Origin: Psilocybe azurescens
Taxonomy: Eukaryota; Basidiomycota; Agaricomycetes; Agaricales; Agrocybaceae
Length of the DNA: 64,000 nucleotides
NCBI GenBank assembly: GCA_023853785.1
Contig: JAJIRX010000574.1
Span: 33,805 to 97,804 of the forward strand
Direction: 5' to 3'
Shown: piece by piece, positions 1 through 11,105 of the stretch
How the letters are laid out: each line of letters opens with the position of its first letter
Numbering within the stretch: the first letter of the stretch is position 1
Notes under the pieces: model-generated
What the model was told of the DNA's origin: nothing
The model's input: the letters and a program-made list of their open reading frames with translations, nothing else
The model's database searches: none
Translations under genes and position numbers: made by a program

Positions 1-721
1 TGAAAGCTTTCCTGCAGAGGTATGTTTAGATTTAGTGCGCTTCTTAGTGCGCTTTCTCCTTTGGATTTCCTTTTAGACTCATCCGAGGATGAGGAATCAC
101 TCGACTCGTCATCCGAACGTTCAGACTTATCTGAATTTGAACTGTCAGATGGTTCATTGCTCGAGTCCGAAGACGAGCTAGTTGTCGACGGATCGTATTC
201 CGATGAACTCGAGGGGCTAGGCTCTTTTCTGTCCTTCTTAATATGTTTCTTAGGTCAGCGCTTTTTAAGGCTGTTCCCAGAAATGATTTAGGATTAATGT
301 GAGCCACTGGTCTGGCTGAAATGGGCAGCGGACCATTCCTCAATCGAGCTCGATTCGCCGTGTGGTCGAACCTAATGCCTGGAGCCATAGATATACTTTC
401 ACTAATTATTTGTGTAGCTGGAGTAGCAGACACAATGTTATTATCTTTGGACTTCTTAGCTTTCTTGGCGTCCCTGAACGCCTTCTTTTGAGCCTTAGGG
501 TTCAATTCCTCATTAGGAATTCCAGCATTGCCCCATTCTCGGGGATCAATGGTTTTCCCTTTATTTTTTGATGTCCCTTCACCGAGAGACTGGGATCGTT
601 CTCGGCGAACTTTCTTATTTCGGCGGGTGATCCGCTCTTTCTCTTCCTTAGTCAGAGATTTCTCGGCTTCTTTGATGACCGAGTCTATTTCGGGTGAGCT
701 TACAATTGCTCTTTTCTTATT
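1..721 (-). pseudogene. Ty3/gypsy gag, C-terminal part (interrupted)
   Basis: This is the downstream half of a retrotransposon Gag; it runs off the left edge. The protein reads leftward from the transposon junction at 721. It carries a charged helix-rich stretch, then the motif KTIDPREWGN, typical of Gag proteins of Agaricomycete gypsy elements, then a Pro/Arg-rich linker. Near positions 90-200 the open frame becomes Arg-rich. A neighbouring frame gives the Ser/Asp/Glu-rich tract normal for this family, so there is one apparent frameshift. Its N-terminal half is at 6566-6919. Removing the 722-6557 insertion and one copy of the TTCTTATT duplication joins the two halves in frame. Family assignment is from remembered motif similarity. 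Confidence 0.7.
714..721. repeat. 8-bp target site duplication, left copy
   Basis: The sequence TTCTTATT lies immediately left of the terminal repeat starting at 722. It is repeated exactly at 6558-6565, immediately right of the other terminus. An 8-bp duplication is known for hAT, P and KDZ superfamily transposons. Confidence 0.85.
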
Positions 722-3700
722 CAAGGGGTGACTGTAAGTAGCCACGTGATATAGGGTTGGTAGGTAGGTTGGTAGGTGCCTCTTTCTTAATAAAAAAGAC
801 CAGTCACGTTTTTATCACGTTACTATATTTATATGTCATGATTTGGCTGACATTGCAGAGGACGCATCGTGAATTATATCTCCGTTGGTCCAACAATGAA
901 GGTCGGTTGCAATGTAAATTACACTGACACACTGATGGGCCATTGCACCTGACTCAGTGTGCCATGGATTATTCTGTATGTTGTAGATTACTGTAGAAAA
1001 TCTAACGTGACTTTTGTTCACTTATTTTACTCCCCACTTCATTATCTTAAATCTCTGAAAATACTTGACTATAATGTCGGCCTCTGGCCCACTCTCAAAT
1101 ACTCCATCCGATAAACCCTCTTATGTCATGCCAACAAAAGTTGGCGCCCGACGGCAGAGTGGAATGTCCGCTCTGCCACGTTCTAATCAAGGTTGGCACT
1201 GGAGGCCTCACCAATCTTGAAGCACGGCACATAAATACCGATAAATGCAAGAAGACACAGCTGAAGAACAAAGAGAATCAGAAGATTGCTGATCAGAAGG
1301 CACAAAGATGAGCATACTTTACATCTGGTGCAAAGAAAATTCCCCCAACTGTTCATGTGCCCTCTCGTATTCAATCTACGCCGTTGCATGCTTCATCCTC
1401 TATGATACAAGCCAATGCAAACCTATCCAATCAACTCATTACAACTCCTACCACACCTTCATCTCTATTATCACCTTGCCCTCTCGCTATAAGCTGCCTA
1501 AAGAAGCTGTTAGACCAAATCACTATATTGGAAGAAGACCCTACTATTCAAGAGGCTGGCAGTGACCATCCTCTCGCAATTTTTGCTGGAGACCCCAGAG
1601 GATCAGTTGTAGAAGGAGAGGATGCCTGGGAGAAGTGGGATGGGCCACTGAACTCAATTCTTCAGCAAGATGCGGTTAACCTAAGGAAGTTAGTTGTGCG
1701 AGGAGATAAAGGACTTCGAGGCTTTTATCAGTTCATGATTTACCTTGTTAAGGAACATGGAATCCAAGGGTGTTTGATTGAGAACAAGATCAATCGCATA
1801 CTGAATGCAATAAACGAAGTGTAAGCTGTCTTTAACTCAGTACATAACACATTTTAAGTGCTTACCTTTGCTTTAGCTCGCCTGCCAGTAGCGCAAATCC
1901 TTTTCCAAATGTCCTAGCTTATATCGATGTTGATGCACCTCAAAATACCTTACCACTTCCCCCAATGCTAAACAAATCTATTGAGATCGATGTCTTTCAG
2001 CCTGATCCCTCTACGTCTTTGACATCAACTGGTGTAGTGGTCACACAGTGCATAAGAGATTCATCGCAGGTCAAGGGAGATATACCTTGTGTTGGGTACT
2101 ACATCAAATTACCTCCCGGAAAATCAGCACATAGCGCATATCCGTTTGGTCTTCATGACAAAATTGGAGATCCGTGGGACTACAGTGTTAGTGGCGGCAA
2201 GCTTACATTGCGTGCACGAGGATGCTTGCAGGCTTCATCAAACACACCTGCAGTTTGTCGAGAATGTGCAATGCTTGAGCACAACCCACACGTTGTTGGT
2301 ATTCTGGACCGAATGAAGGACGGCGTGCATCTGAACGCTCCATTTGCATATCATGGTGTTGGAGGGTTGATTAAAATTGCAAGAGAGAAATCAAATCGGA
2401 TTGTTTCCCTACGCTTACGGAAGCTTAACGATGCTAGGAAGATATTATCGAAGTCTGGTGCATTGGATAGTCATAAAGAGTGGCTTATGGCTGTAGGGAG
2501 TGGAAGTGTTGAGCGTGTTGAGCGGCTTGTAAAAGAGCAATTTCGCAAAGAAGTGGTATACGTGCCCTTATCAAGATGCACAACGATGCAGCAGGAGCCG
2601 TGTATCGCACTCGTACATTTTCCGAGGAGGACATACACAGAGGCCTACTTCTATGGAGGTTAGGAGGTGCTCGTGTCGCTGAAATTTCCTTCAAGTCACT
2701 TGCCTTGCCATCGTTACGGACACTCCGTCGAAGCTCTGTTATGCCTCCTCTCACAGCCTCACCTGGTCATCCCACGGTCCCTGAAATTGAGGCAAATACC
2801 AGAGCATCAATGAAAATGATCAAGGACCTTGTGAAGTTGTCAAAAGTCGTCCACCAGGTTCTGGCATTTGATGAAGCAAAGACTGATGAAAGACCACGGT
2901 GGGATGATCGAACGAACCAGATCATTGGTTTATGTCGCGAGCACGCATCATCTGCTAGTCTCACTTTCACGTCGAAGCAGGAAGCAGACTATCTCTATGA
3001 GAAAATAGTTGATGGAAGTGTTCATCTTGCCACTAACGTAAGATCATTTATTTTTAAATTGTTTAATCTTATCTAATTCAAACTTTGAATATTAGTGCAC
3101 AATTGGTGCCATTGGTATTATGAGCAGTGAGCACCGTCTATACAATGCTCTTCCGGTTCTTATATCTGGACAGTGTGGTCGTGAATCAGGAAGTGAACAT
3201 GCTACAGTTCTAAGCAATGTGATTGAAGCTTCCAAAGTCTCAAACTTACGGACTATTTGCCTTGCCTCTGACGGCAAATCACGGCGAGGACAGGCATTTG
3301 CTATCTTAACATTCAAACACAAGCTCAAAGAATCTTCCCCAATTTATCCTCTCCTCTCAGGGCTTCGCTTTATGAATCTTGAGGTGGGTGAAGATGACTT
3401 GACTTGTGACAAGGACTACAAGCATGTTTTCAAACGACTTCGTAATTTGCTTCTTCGCATCCGTGGATTAAAAATACATGGAATTCACATCCTACCATCT
3501 GTAATCCGCTCGCACCTTCTGCAAAACAATGTTCCCCTCTCGCACGTTAAAAACATTCTGAAGCCAGAAGATAAACAGGATGTGAAGCTTGCCTATGATC
3601 TATTCGCGAGAGGTATCTCGTCTCCCTTCCCTTCTTGGAACAGATATTCGAGGCCCAGGATTCCAAGACACCCGGGAAGCATTTCGAACACTAGGCATCT

Positions 3701-6557
3701 TCTTCCAGAACATTATTTTACCTTATATATGCATCGATCTCTCCCTTACCGAGCAGCTGATATATCTCAGTACTGCGGCACATATTCTCCTTGCAATGGC
3801 ACACGAAGACCTTGCCGGAACATTCTTAATGCCAACACAATTATACATCGATCTGATGATTATGATTAAGAATGTATACTTCTGTGTTGCAAAGACACAA
3901 ATAGACGATCCGACAGGGCGATTTTATCTTATACTCTTGGGAACAGATCGACTTGAGGAGCTGTTTGGAATTGTTCGGACAATGGTTGGGACTGACTCAA
4001 GTGTCGATGTCCACCAGCTTGCTCTCCGACTAGTGGGGACCACTGAAGTATCAAGCATTCTGGCACAACACCCTGAATGGGATCGTGCCCCCGACGTCTC
4101 AAGCTTCCAACATTATCCAAAGACGGCCTCGAGATCTTCAAAGAAGTTGACCACATTAAGCCATCATCCTGGAGAGGCAATCTTGACGTTGACAAGGTCA
4201 ATCTCCAGACATGCTGGATGGTTGGACGTGCATCAATTAAACACACAATCCCTCGTCTTGACCCAGGTTTTGCAAAAAATTGAAGCTCAGAAACTTGACT
4301 CGTCGCTTGATATGCTTCAACCATTTGGCAAGCATATTGTCAATTCAAATCGCGAACAAGATGACTATGATGATACAGCTGAGGATTTTGAAGACGGAAA
4401 CTTGGAAGCAAGCCCTGCTGCTACGCAAGACTGTACCCGAGCAGTATTTACAGACTTGGAAGATCTGGCAGGAGAGGATGAGCCGGTTGACAGATACGAT
4501 CCGTGCTTCAAGTATGAAGGGAAGCAGATTTTCAAAGCTCGCTATCTCAAGGAATTGTTCAGATCATTCAAGGATCCCGGTTCTCGAGATCGTCTCAAAC
4601 GCTACGCTAATATTCCACGATATGCAATCAAAAACTTGCAATCCGGTGATGTTATTCAATCGGATGCCGAGAATTCTCATACACCTTCGATAAAACTGGA
4701 TTCCCGATAGCTACCCTTATGAAATGCGAAGGACGTCTATTTGTGTGTATTGGAGAGGTTATCGAATTGACTTTCGATTCAAAATCCCTTGACCACATAC
4801 CGATTCATCGCCTCTCAGAACCATCAACTTTTATTCAGTTCCAGCTTCTATATTTGATTCCATCTACTGTTGAGGATGACAGCGAGCTCAAGAATGACTG
4901 GCGTTGGTCAAATAAGCGTGGATCATCTCATCGAATTCCAGGACATCTTGTTGAGTCAGTTAACCCAGATATTTCAACCCAGAAAGCTGGGAACCCATAC
5001 TATCTTTTGATAGCCAGAGTCTTCAAGCAATTGGATCAATTCTTTTGAATGTCTCACTCGAGAAGACAGTAAAAGCATTCCTGAGACTAGGCAGTCTCTT
5101 TGCTTTCCTATCGTGAATCCACAGGTTTGTTCGCTTTACTCAACGGTCTAGTTTATAATACTAACCAATCATTGTGAAGGGAAAGCCTGTTTTGTTTGCG
5201 AGGACGAGGAGAAAGAAGACGAATTATTATCGAAGAAACAGTGTCCTTATTGCCTTGTCACCCTTCCAAAATCTGGACAGAAAGTACTGCAGCACATGGC
5301 CGCCCACATTCATTATGATCCTGCAGTACAAAAGTCAAAGGAGCCATGCGGGCTCTGTCTACAGTATGACCAATGCACTATATACCTAATGAAAGGAAAG
5401 GGTGCAAATGCATCGCCAAAGATAGACAAAAAAGCTCAAAATGCACTGGCCTAATCGACTTTAACTACACGACTGCTGCGACTTCCACCGCTGCAAGCCC
5501 ATGCTCAAACGTTCCCTTGAAATGCCCACTATGTCCATCGTCTTCAACAGCAGTCTGGCGCTATAATCTGTGTATACATATCCAGTCCTCACATCCTTAC
5601 GCAGATCTTTTGGGACCACGAGCCCTTGTGGAAGATTACGAACACAGAGAAAAAGACTGTTAAAGGAGGTTTGGGACACACGTTTAGAAGCCAAAAACAC
5701 GAACACGTACCTCAAAGAATACTCAAGGTGCACCTCTTATTATCTCGGAAGCCCACAGCTCTCGACTAACGTTGAGGTAAGCCTTATGTGATTATCACTA
5801 TGAGTCTGGACTCATAATAACATTGCCTTCTATCAGGAATGAGACCGACAAACTTAAAGAATTGTCTGAATCAGATAAGTCAGAATCCGAAGATTCAGAT
5901 GGGAACTTTGAACCTCAAGAGGATCACGATAACCTCCAGGACATCAGTGCTAATGTCGCACCTATCCAAACAGATTCTCGCCATGTGATAGAGCCTGAAA
6001 ATGCGCAACTAATTACCCACACCCCGATGATTCCGATAGATGCTACTGTTGGAGCTAATGTCAGCCAATCCGAAGATGCAGAGATGATTTCACATACTCG
6101 CAAACGAAGGGCACCTACCACAATCTACGACTGTATTTGTGGGGAAGTTATCTCTTCGGATGAGACCTCAAAACCAGACTTGGTGATTGAATGTCAGCAA
6201 CGAGGTTGCTAAACAAAATGGGTCAGTAAATAGCTGTTCCCTCACTGGCATTAAATTACTCACTTGTTTTTTGTAGTTCCACCTTGCTTGTGCAGATCTT
6301 GAGTATGTGATACCTAGATGGAAATGTAAGTCATGCGAGCCTCGAAAGATAAAGAAACGCAAAGGAATGGTGTAGTAATAGGTAGATACAACAGTTGTAC
6401 AACAAGTCGACGACGATACACTCGGTACAATGACTAATAGGGTAATAAATTGAGACAACGTGACTTTCACGTGCCTTAGGTAGGTAGGTTAGTGGTATTG
6501 AGAGTGTTAAAAAAAAATCGACCCCATGTCTGATTTTTTTTTAGTGTCACCCCCTTG
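722..6557 (+). mobile_element. 5.8-kb DNA transposon with TIRs and 8-bp TSD, nested in gag
   Basis: The left end reads CAAGGGGTGACTGTAA and the right end, on the opposite strand, CAAGGGGGTGACACTAA: imperfect terminal inverted repeats of about 16 bp beginning CAAGGG. The flanks are identical 8-bp direct repeats (TTCTTATT). The gag reading frame is restored across the junction when the element and one repeat are removed, so the boundaries are firm. Both subterminal regions contain AGTCACGTT in opposite orientation (near 811 and 6461) and GGTAGGTAGGTT tracts (near 759 and 6479). The single large coding region (1123-6375) runs on the plus strand. Confidence 0.88.
1123..6375 (+). pseudogene. Putative P/hAT-like transposase with BED-like and PHD-like fingers (decayed)
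   Basis: This is a large protein of roughly 1,400 residues and the only coding content of the 722-6557 transposon. The N-terminus has a BED-like finger (CPLC near 1162, then a His/Cys pair near 1228-1242). The core shows blocks that I align by eye to P-element/THAP9-type RNase H transposases: AFDE (Asp codon 2870-2872), LASDGKSRRGQ (Asp 3270-3272), CDKDYKHVFKRLRN (near 3408-3450) and GTDRLEELFGIVR (Glu 3955-3957). Cys-rich segments follow (about 5180-5600), then a PHD-like finger at the C-terminus (about 6130-6345). Introns are visible at about 1822-1876 and 3039-3095. An in-frame TGA (1309-1311) and frame changes near 2570, 3610, 4085 and 4250 suggest decay, though some may be homopolymer errors. 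I recognise the protein as a common Agaricomycete hypothetical family; the transposase role is inferred. Confidence 0.7.
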
Positions 6558-6565
6558 TTCTTATT
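6558..6565. repeat. 8-bp target site duplication, right copy
   Basis: TTCTTATT directly follows the right terminus CCCCCTTG of the 722-6557 element and matches 714-721 exactly. Confidence 0.85.
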
Positions 6566-6919
6566 AGCATGCTTTTTAAATTCTTTAATAGAATTCTTAC
6601 GGCGAGAGCTCTTGCTCTGCACGGTGGTCCATGGACCCTGACCATCATTCTCATCAGAAGAAGAGGTGTAATTATTATCTATTTCCATAGTATTATCAAC
6701 TACTGGAAGCCCAAGGGTGTCATCGCGAATAAAATTGTTCTCTTCTGATGCCTGATGATAAACAGGAGGCGGAGAATCAATCTCCTTCTCTTCATCAACG
6801 GAAGGAGAAGGGGGTCTCGATGCCACGACGTCACTGTAAGTGCGCCCTGGGTGTGTGAACATCGGCTGCGTCCGAATCGAGGTTCGGAAAGACTGGGGAT
6901 GGCGACCGTTGGTCATCCG
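6566..6919 (-). pseudogene. Ty3/gypsy gag, N-terminal part (interrupted)
   Basis: This is the upstream half of the same Gag as 1-721. The likely start is the Met at 6919, since fungal gypsy Gag proteins often begin with this Thr/Arg-rich leader followed by RTQPMFTHPGRTYSDV. The motif GPWTTVQSK, a family landmark, is followed by Arg/Lys-rich sequence up to the insertion point. The open frame extends upstream to 7018 but that part is probably leader. The 5' LTR lies at 7139-7510 on the same strand, so the gene order LTR-leader-gag is as expected. No pol or 3' LTR is inside the window. Confidence 0.72.
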
Positions 6920-7138
6920 GATCAACAGCGGGAACGGGAACGAAGGGTATACCTGGGAGTCATAGTTTTTAGTTAATAAAATTTTTGAATGTTTACGTAC
7001 TGGTTTTATAAATTGCAAAGGGGAAGGGTTGGCTGTCTTGAAGTGGAGGGCTCTGGTTGATCAGACCGGAGTGTACCAAACGTCGAAGACGGCGGGGGAG
7101 AGTAGAGAGATAAAAAGTAGAGGGTACTGTCAAAAATA

Positions 7139-7510
7139 TGTGACAGTAGTGACTATCGTGACTGCGGGAGTATCGATAGCTTCGTACTGACACACGGAAT
7201 GTATATGGTAGTGAGGCTTAAGCACTGAATAGACAGGTATAAATGCTAGTTATTCACTGGGGGATTGTATCTAGAACATGGCCTGTATTTATACTGTAGA
7301 ATAGAGTCCTAAGACTATGTAAAAAGGGTCTAGATAAAAGAGGTAATATTCAGGGTTATTGGTAAGGAATGGTTTCAGATGAAAAAGGGATAGTAAAGAA
7401 TGGAGAGGTATAACTCGTGTATAGGTCGACGGAATGGAATGAAGTCGAAATTAAAAGATAAGATAAAGAGACAGATAATCAGTCAGTAAGGAAAGTACCG
7501 GATCGTCACA
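7139..7510 (-). repeat. Probable 5' LTR of the minus-strand gypsy element
   Basis: On the minus strand this 372-bp segment begins TGTGACGATCCGG and ends CTACTGTCACA, giving TGTGAC/GTCACA inverted ends typical of fungal gypsy LTRs. A TATA-like TATAAATAC lies inside, near 7290 on the minus strand, upstream of gag. The second LTR lies outside the window, so the boundaries rest on the inverted ends and on position alone. Confidence 0.6.
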
Positions 7511-8300
7511 AATAAAATCATGTGATTGTCTCTTTCATGACTCACTCTTGCGTTCTGACTCACATCCTGATTAGGTATCAGACTCTGACTCATATCAATA
7601 CTGTTATGACTCATTCCTTCATTGACTCACTTATGACTCACATTGTAATAATTAGTTGTAGATACTCAAACACTTAAATAGCCAGTAGATACAATGATTG
7701 TTCTTTAGCTAGTTCTTCAGAATCATATCTCTACTTTACTTGATAAACGCTTTGGAACACTTTTAGTTCTTGATTACTTGACTGTCAACTTATCTCACAC
7801 ATGTCAGCTAGATATGTACCATTGTAACATACCATATGGTAGAAAGGACAATTACAGTGTTGCATATCATATGGGCTCAGTAATTCCTCTGAGCTGCTGA
7901 ATATTATATATCCCTAAATGGGAATCTACACTGTATCATAAGATATGATTCAGTAATTACATTGAGGGTGCCATGTCTGGCTGGTTGGCTGGGGTATATT
8001 GCCTGCACTGCCCCCTTTCCCAAGCCCGCCCTGGAGTTCGGAAATAATTCCCGCTGTCAGAAACTTTTTCTTTTGGTCAAATGGAATTGCTGCGCAGCAA
8101 AAAATTGACAGAATTTGTACCAAATGGTGTGGTAGGTACGGAAATCGAAGTTTGCCTGTCCGGTCCCGCCCCAATGCCGCCTCCGAACATAATGTGACCT
8201 TCTTGAATATCAGGTATGCAGGGATGCATATGCATAACAAACATCCATGGTGTAGCAGTTTGTGTCTAGAATGGCAGTGCGTACTCCTGGGTTTCGACTC
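7511..8300. other. Intergenic / old repeat sequence with TGACTCA cluster
   Basis: I see no gene here. The left part carries six copies of TGACTCA (7538-7640), followed by a TATA-like CTTAAATAG near 7674. This could be the regulatory part of an unrecognised plus-strand LTR. The short open frames on either strand near 7950-8310 have no recognisable content. Confidence 0.5.
7538..7640. promoter_or_regulatory. Array of six TGACTCA (Gcn4/AP-1-type) sites
   Basis: Exact TGACTCA heptamers start at 7538, 7556, 7586, 7607, 7623 and 7634. TGACTCA is the classic core recognised by Gcn4/AP-1 bZIP activators. Irregular spacing (11-30 bases) and divergent sequence between sites argue against a simple tandem repeat. 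A TATA-like element follows about 35 bases downstream. Function is inferred. Confidence 0.55.
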
Positions 8301-8551
8301 CTGCAATTAGTTATTTTTGGTGCAGGTGTCGGTATCAATTCTGTCCGGGTCTGACATGAGATGAGCAAAAGGAAAGAGACTAGCCATTATTGAAACTGTT
8401 CGTGTAGTGGTATTGCACAGATTTTAAGATATGACGTCCAGGGTTCGAAATGGGTCACTTTTTCTCTTTTATGGTGCAGCATTGCAGCATAGAATGTAGA
8501 GGTGCTGACCCAGTGCCGACCCAGTGTGCTTAGTGCGTAATTTAGACGTCA

Positions 8552-8699
8552 CCGACCCGGTGCCCACCAATGCAGGTATCCCGACCTGTTCTATTTCGTT
8601 ATTCTGTACAAATTCTGGATTGGAACATGTGCCGACCCGGTGCCTACTCGTTCAGCTATCCCGACCTGTTTTATTTTGTTATTGTGGACCAATTCTTAG
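8552..8699. repeat. Tandem duplication, 80-bp period
   Basis: Two imperfect copies start at 8552 and 8632. Each begins CCGACCCGGTGCC, then carries TATCCCGACCTGTT and a T-rich segment. The same GC-rich core recurs elsewhere in the 8.3-23.6 kb element. Confidence 0.75.
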
Positions 8700-8883
8700 G
8701 AAACCATTGCAATAACTGTATTGTCCAAAAAGTATATACATATAACCACAATACAGTAAACTATGCAAACCATTCATCATCCATGTCCACAAAGTCTTCA
8801 GGCCAATACACTTTTTTTGAGAGCCTTCATCAGCAAATCCTGATTTTTGTGCTAAAAATAGCACAAAACGATGCTACCGAGTA

Positions 8884-8901
8884 CTATGTAGTACTACATA
8901 G
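8884..8901. repeat. Perfect 18-bp palindrome
   Basis: CTATGTAGTACTACATAG is its own reverse complement. It lies in a gene-free stretch at the left side of the KDZ region. Confidence 0.7.
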
Positions 8902-8949
8902 CATGCCCTAGTGTCATAGCAAAGGTCCCCCTCTACATAGTGCCATGTA

Positions 8950-10330
8950 GTGCTAGCTAGCATCCCAAGGTTTGCTGATGTTGCTTTTGGGGACCGGCCA
9001 CACCTTCAGACGAATTGGGAGGAAGCGAATAAGGATATAGACTGCGATGGGCAGGGCCTTCATCGTCATCGGATACCATATTGGAAAAGACGGGGCGGGT
9101 CGGGGGACAGGAGGGGCTCGGATATAATGCCGGCACATCCAAAGCGGGGGCGGACGTGGGGAGCGAAGCGGGGCTGAGGGTGGATTGGGCTCATCATCAG
9201 ATGACATATTGGCCAGTGCAGTACGAGCACAAAGATGGGTGTCCGTCAGGGGGAGAATGGCTCATCATCAGACATGTTGTCCAATACTACGCGAGCATGG
9301 GAACGGATCAGAGACGGAGATAAAGCCGGGGCCAGGGCCGGAATATCCAAAGCGGGGCAGGCATAAGGGCAAGCAGGGACCGAGGGGGATTGGGCTCATC
9401 ATCATCAGATGACATATTGGCCAATGCAGTACGAGCACGAGAGTGGAAGTCTACCGGGGAGAGAATGGCTTGTCGTCATCAGACATGTTGTCCAATGCGA
9501 CGTGAGCATGGGAATGGATAAGAGACGGAGATAGGGCCGGTGCTGGTGCTGGGACATCCAAGGCAGGGGCGAGCATAAGGGCGAGCAGGGATCGAGGGGG
9601 ATTGGGCTCTTCATCATCAGGCGACATATTGGCCAATGCGGTACGAGCACGAGAGCGGGAGTCCATTGGGGGGAGAATGGCTTGTCGTCACCAGACATGT
9701 TGTCCAATGCTACGCAAGCATGGGAGCCGGATGAGAGACGGGATAGGGCCAGCACCGGTGCCAGGACATCCAAGGCGGGGCAGGTGTGAGGACAAGCGGG
9801 GACCGAGGGGGGATTGGGCGCATCATCATCAGACGACATATTGGCCAATGCGGTGCGAGCACGAGAGCGGGAGTCTGCTGGATGAGAGAATGCCACGTCG
9901 TCATCAGACATGTTGTCCAATGCGACGCGAGCACGGGAAGGAACAACAGACGGTGATAGGGCCGGTGCCAGTGCCGGGACATCTAAAGCGGGGCAGGTGT
10001 GGGATTGCATATTGTTTATCAATGAAATGATCTCTACTTCATCATCATCGGACATGTTGGCCAAGGTGGCCCGTGAAAGACTGTGTGATGTAGGGGCGCA
10101 GACACAATTTGGATCTCGTCATCGCCGGACATGTTGACGAGGGCGGCGACTGGGGGCCGCGGACGTTTGTCATGGAGATAATTTCGACCTCATCGTCATC
10201 GGACATGTTGCAGAGGGCCATCTGAGCCAGACTCATTGTGTCTGGAACCGGAGCGGTAATCGGCACATGTCCCATCATATCATCGTCGGACACATTGCCG
10301 ACAGTTGCCCGGGCAGTTTCCCGCATGTGG
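8950..10330 (-). repeat. Coding tandem repeats (NMSDDD units)
   Basis: Four imperfect units of 208-212 bp span about 9183-10,030; GACATA anchors lie at 9203, 9411, 9623 and 9835. Each unit is itself built from two related halves. On the minus strand the halves encode related peptides around ALANMSxDD and ALDNMSDDD, separated by Pro/Ala-rich PALDVPAPAPALS-type linkers. Shorter decayed units with NMSDDDEVEIIS continue to about 10,330. The block lies downstream of the KDZ transposase on the same strand. It is probably a repetitive C-terminal region or a separate low-complexity protein of the element, broken by frameshifts. Confidence 0.7.
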
Positions 10331-10539
10331 ATACTGGAATGAGTGGACGCACATTGTTCTACAGGTGTTCATGATATCAGTAACTTTGTTTGGGAACAGA
10401 CAAAATAACACCACACCAGTTCCTACTGTAATCCCTCGGATTGGGAATCATTCTCATCAATATTTCTGTCTTCCAACTCGATGCCATACCTGGTGTGAAT
10501 CTCCGCCTGCTGAGATTGTCCAAGGCCGAAAACGTCTTC

Positions 10540-11105
10540 TCGAAGTCAGGCTTTCACCCCACGTCCAATGTGAGCAGTCCGGGAGAGGTATTGCCTCTGC
10601 CATGCCCGATTCTGTATCCCTTGCTGGTACGTTTTGCGGTTTCCTTCAGCACGGGCGGCCTCGTGCAGTTCATAGAATCCTGCAACACGGCATTCACAGA
10701 GTGAGCTTTCTGTCTCTGCAAGAAGTAGCAGCTCCCTGTTATGCCAAACGGCATTGACATTCATTTGATACAAATCGACAGCCATTTTTTGATATATGTC
10801 ACACATGGGACAATCTGGGGCGGCACCGGGAACGGAGCGGGAATCTTGGGTACGGCAATAAGATCTATGCTTGGCATAGGGGGTGGAGTAGGTGAAGGAG
10901 GCCGGAATTGGGGGCTGTCGTCGCCTGGGGCCGCTGTCCTCGGTAGGACCAATTTTAGTTGTTCGCGATGGAATGACAGGGCAGCATTGAGCTTTTTGTC
11001 GTCAAGTGTTGTCGACGCTGCGTTGTTATTCCACCAATCGTACTTGTACTCGCGACACAGTGCGGTTTGTTTGATCAGATCGGGTGCTCGCAGCCAGGAT
11101 GGCAA
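10540..11105 (-). pseudogene. Unrecognised element-encoded fragment
   Basis: Minus-strand frames here encode a Trp-rich N-terminal piece (SWLRAPDLIKQTALCREYKYDWW), a Pro-rich middle and an Arg/Glu-rich helix (10,546-10,806). The piece lies between the KDZ transposase and the coding repeat block, on the same strand. It could be the end of the transposase or a separate accessory protein. I recognise no domain and the frames do not join cleanly. Confidence 0.35.

Noticed and set aside
759..6492. GGTAGGTAGGTT at both sides of the 722-6557 element as a target duplication
   Set aside because: These lie inside the element. The exact 8-bp TTCTTATT copies next to the inverted ends, and the restored gag frame, fix the true borders.
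7523..7830. A complete plus-strand LTR from TGTGATTG to TTGTAACA
   Set aside because: The flanking bases do not form a duplication and the ends do not form a convincing inverted repeat.
9185..10137. Plus-strand open frames across the tandem repeats
   Set aside because: They are frame shadows of the repeat. The minus frame gives coherent acidic motifs and lies on the same strand as the transposase.
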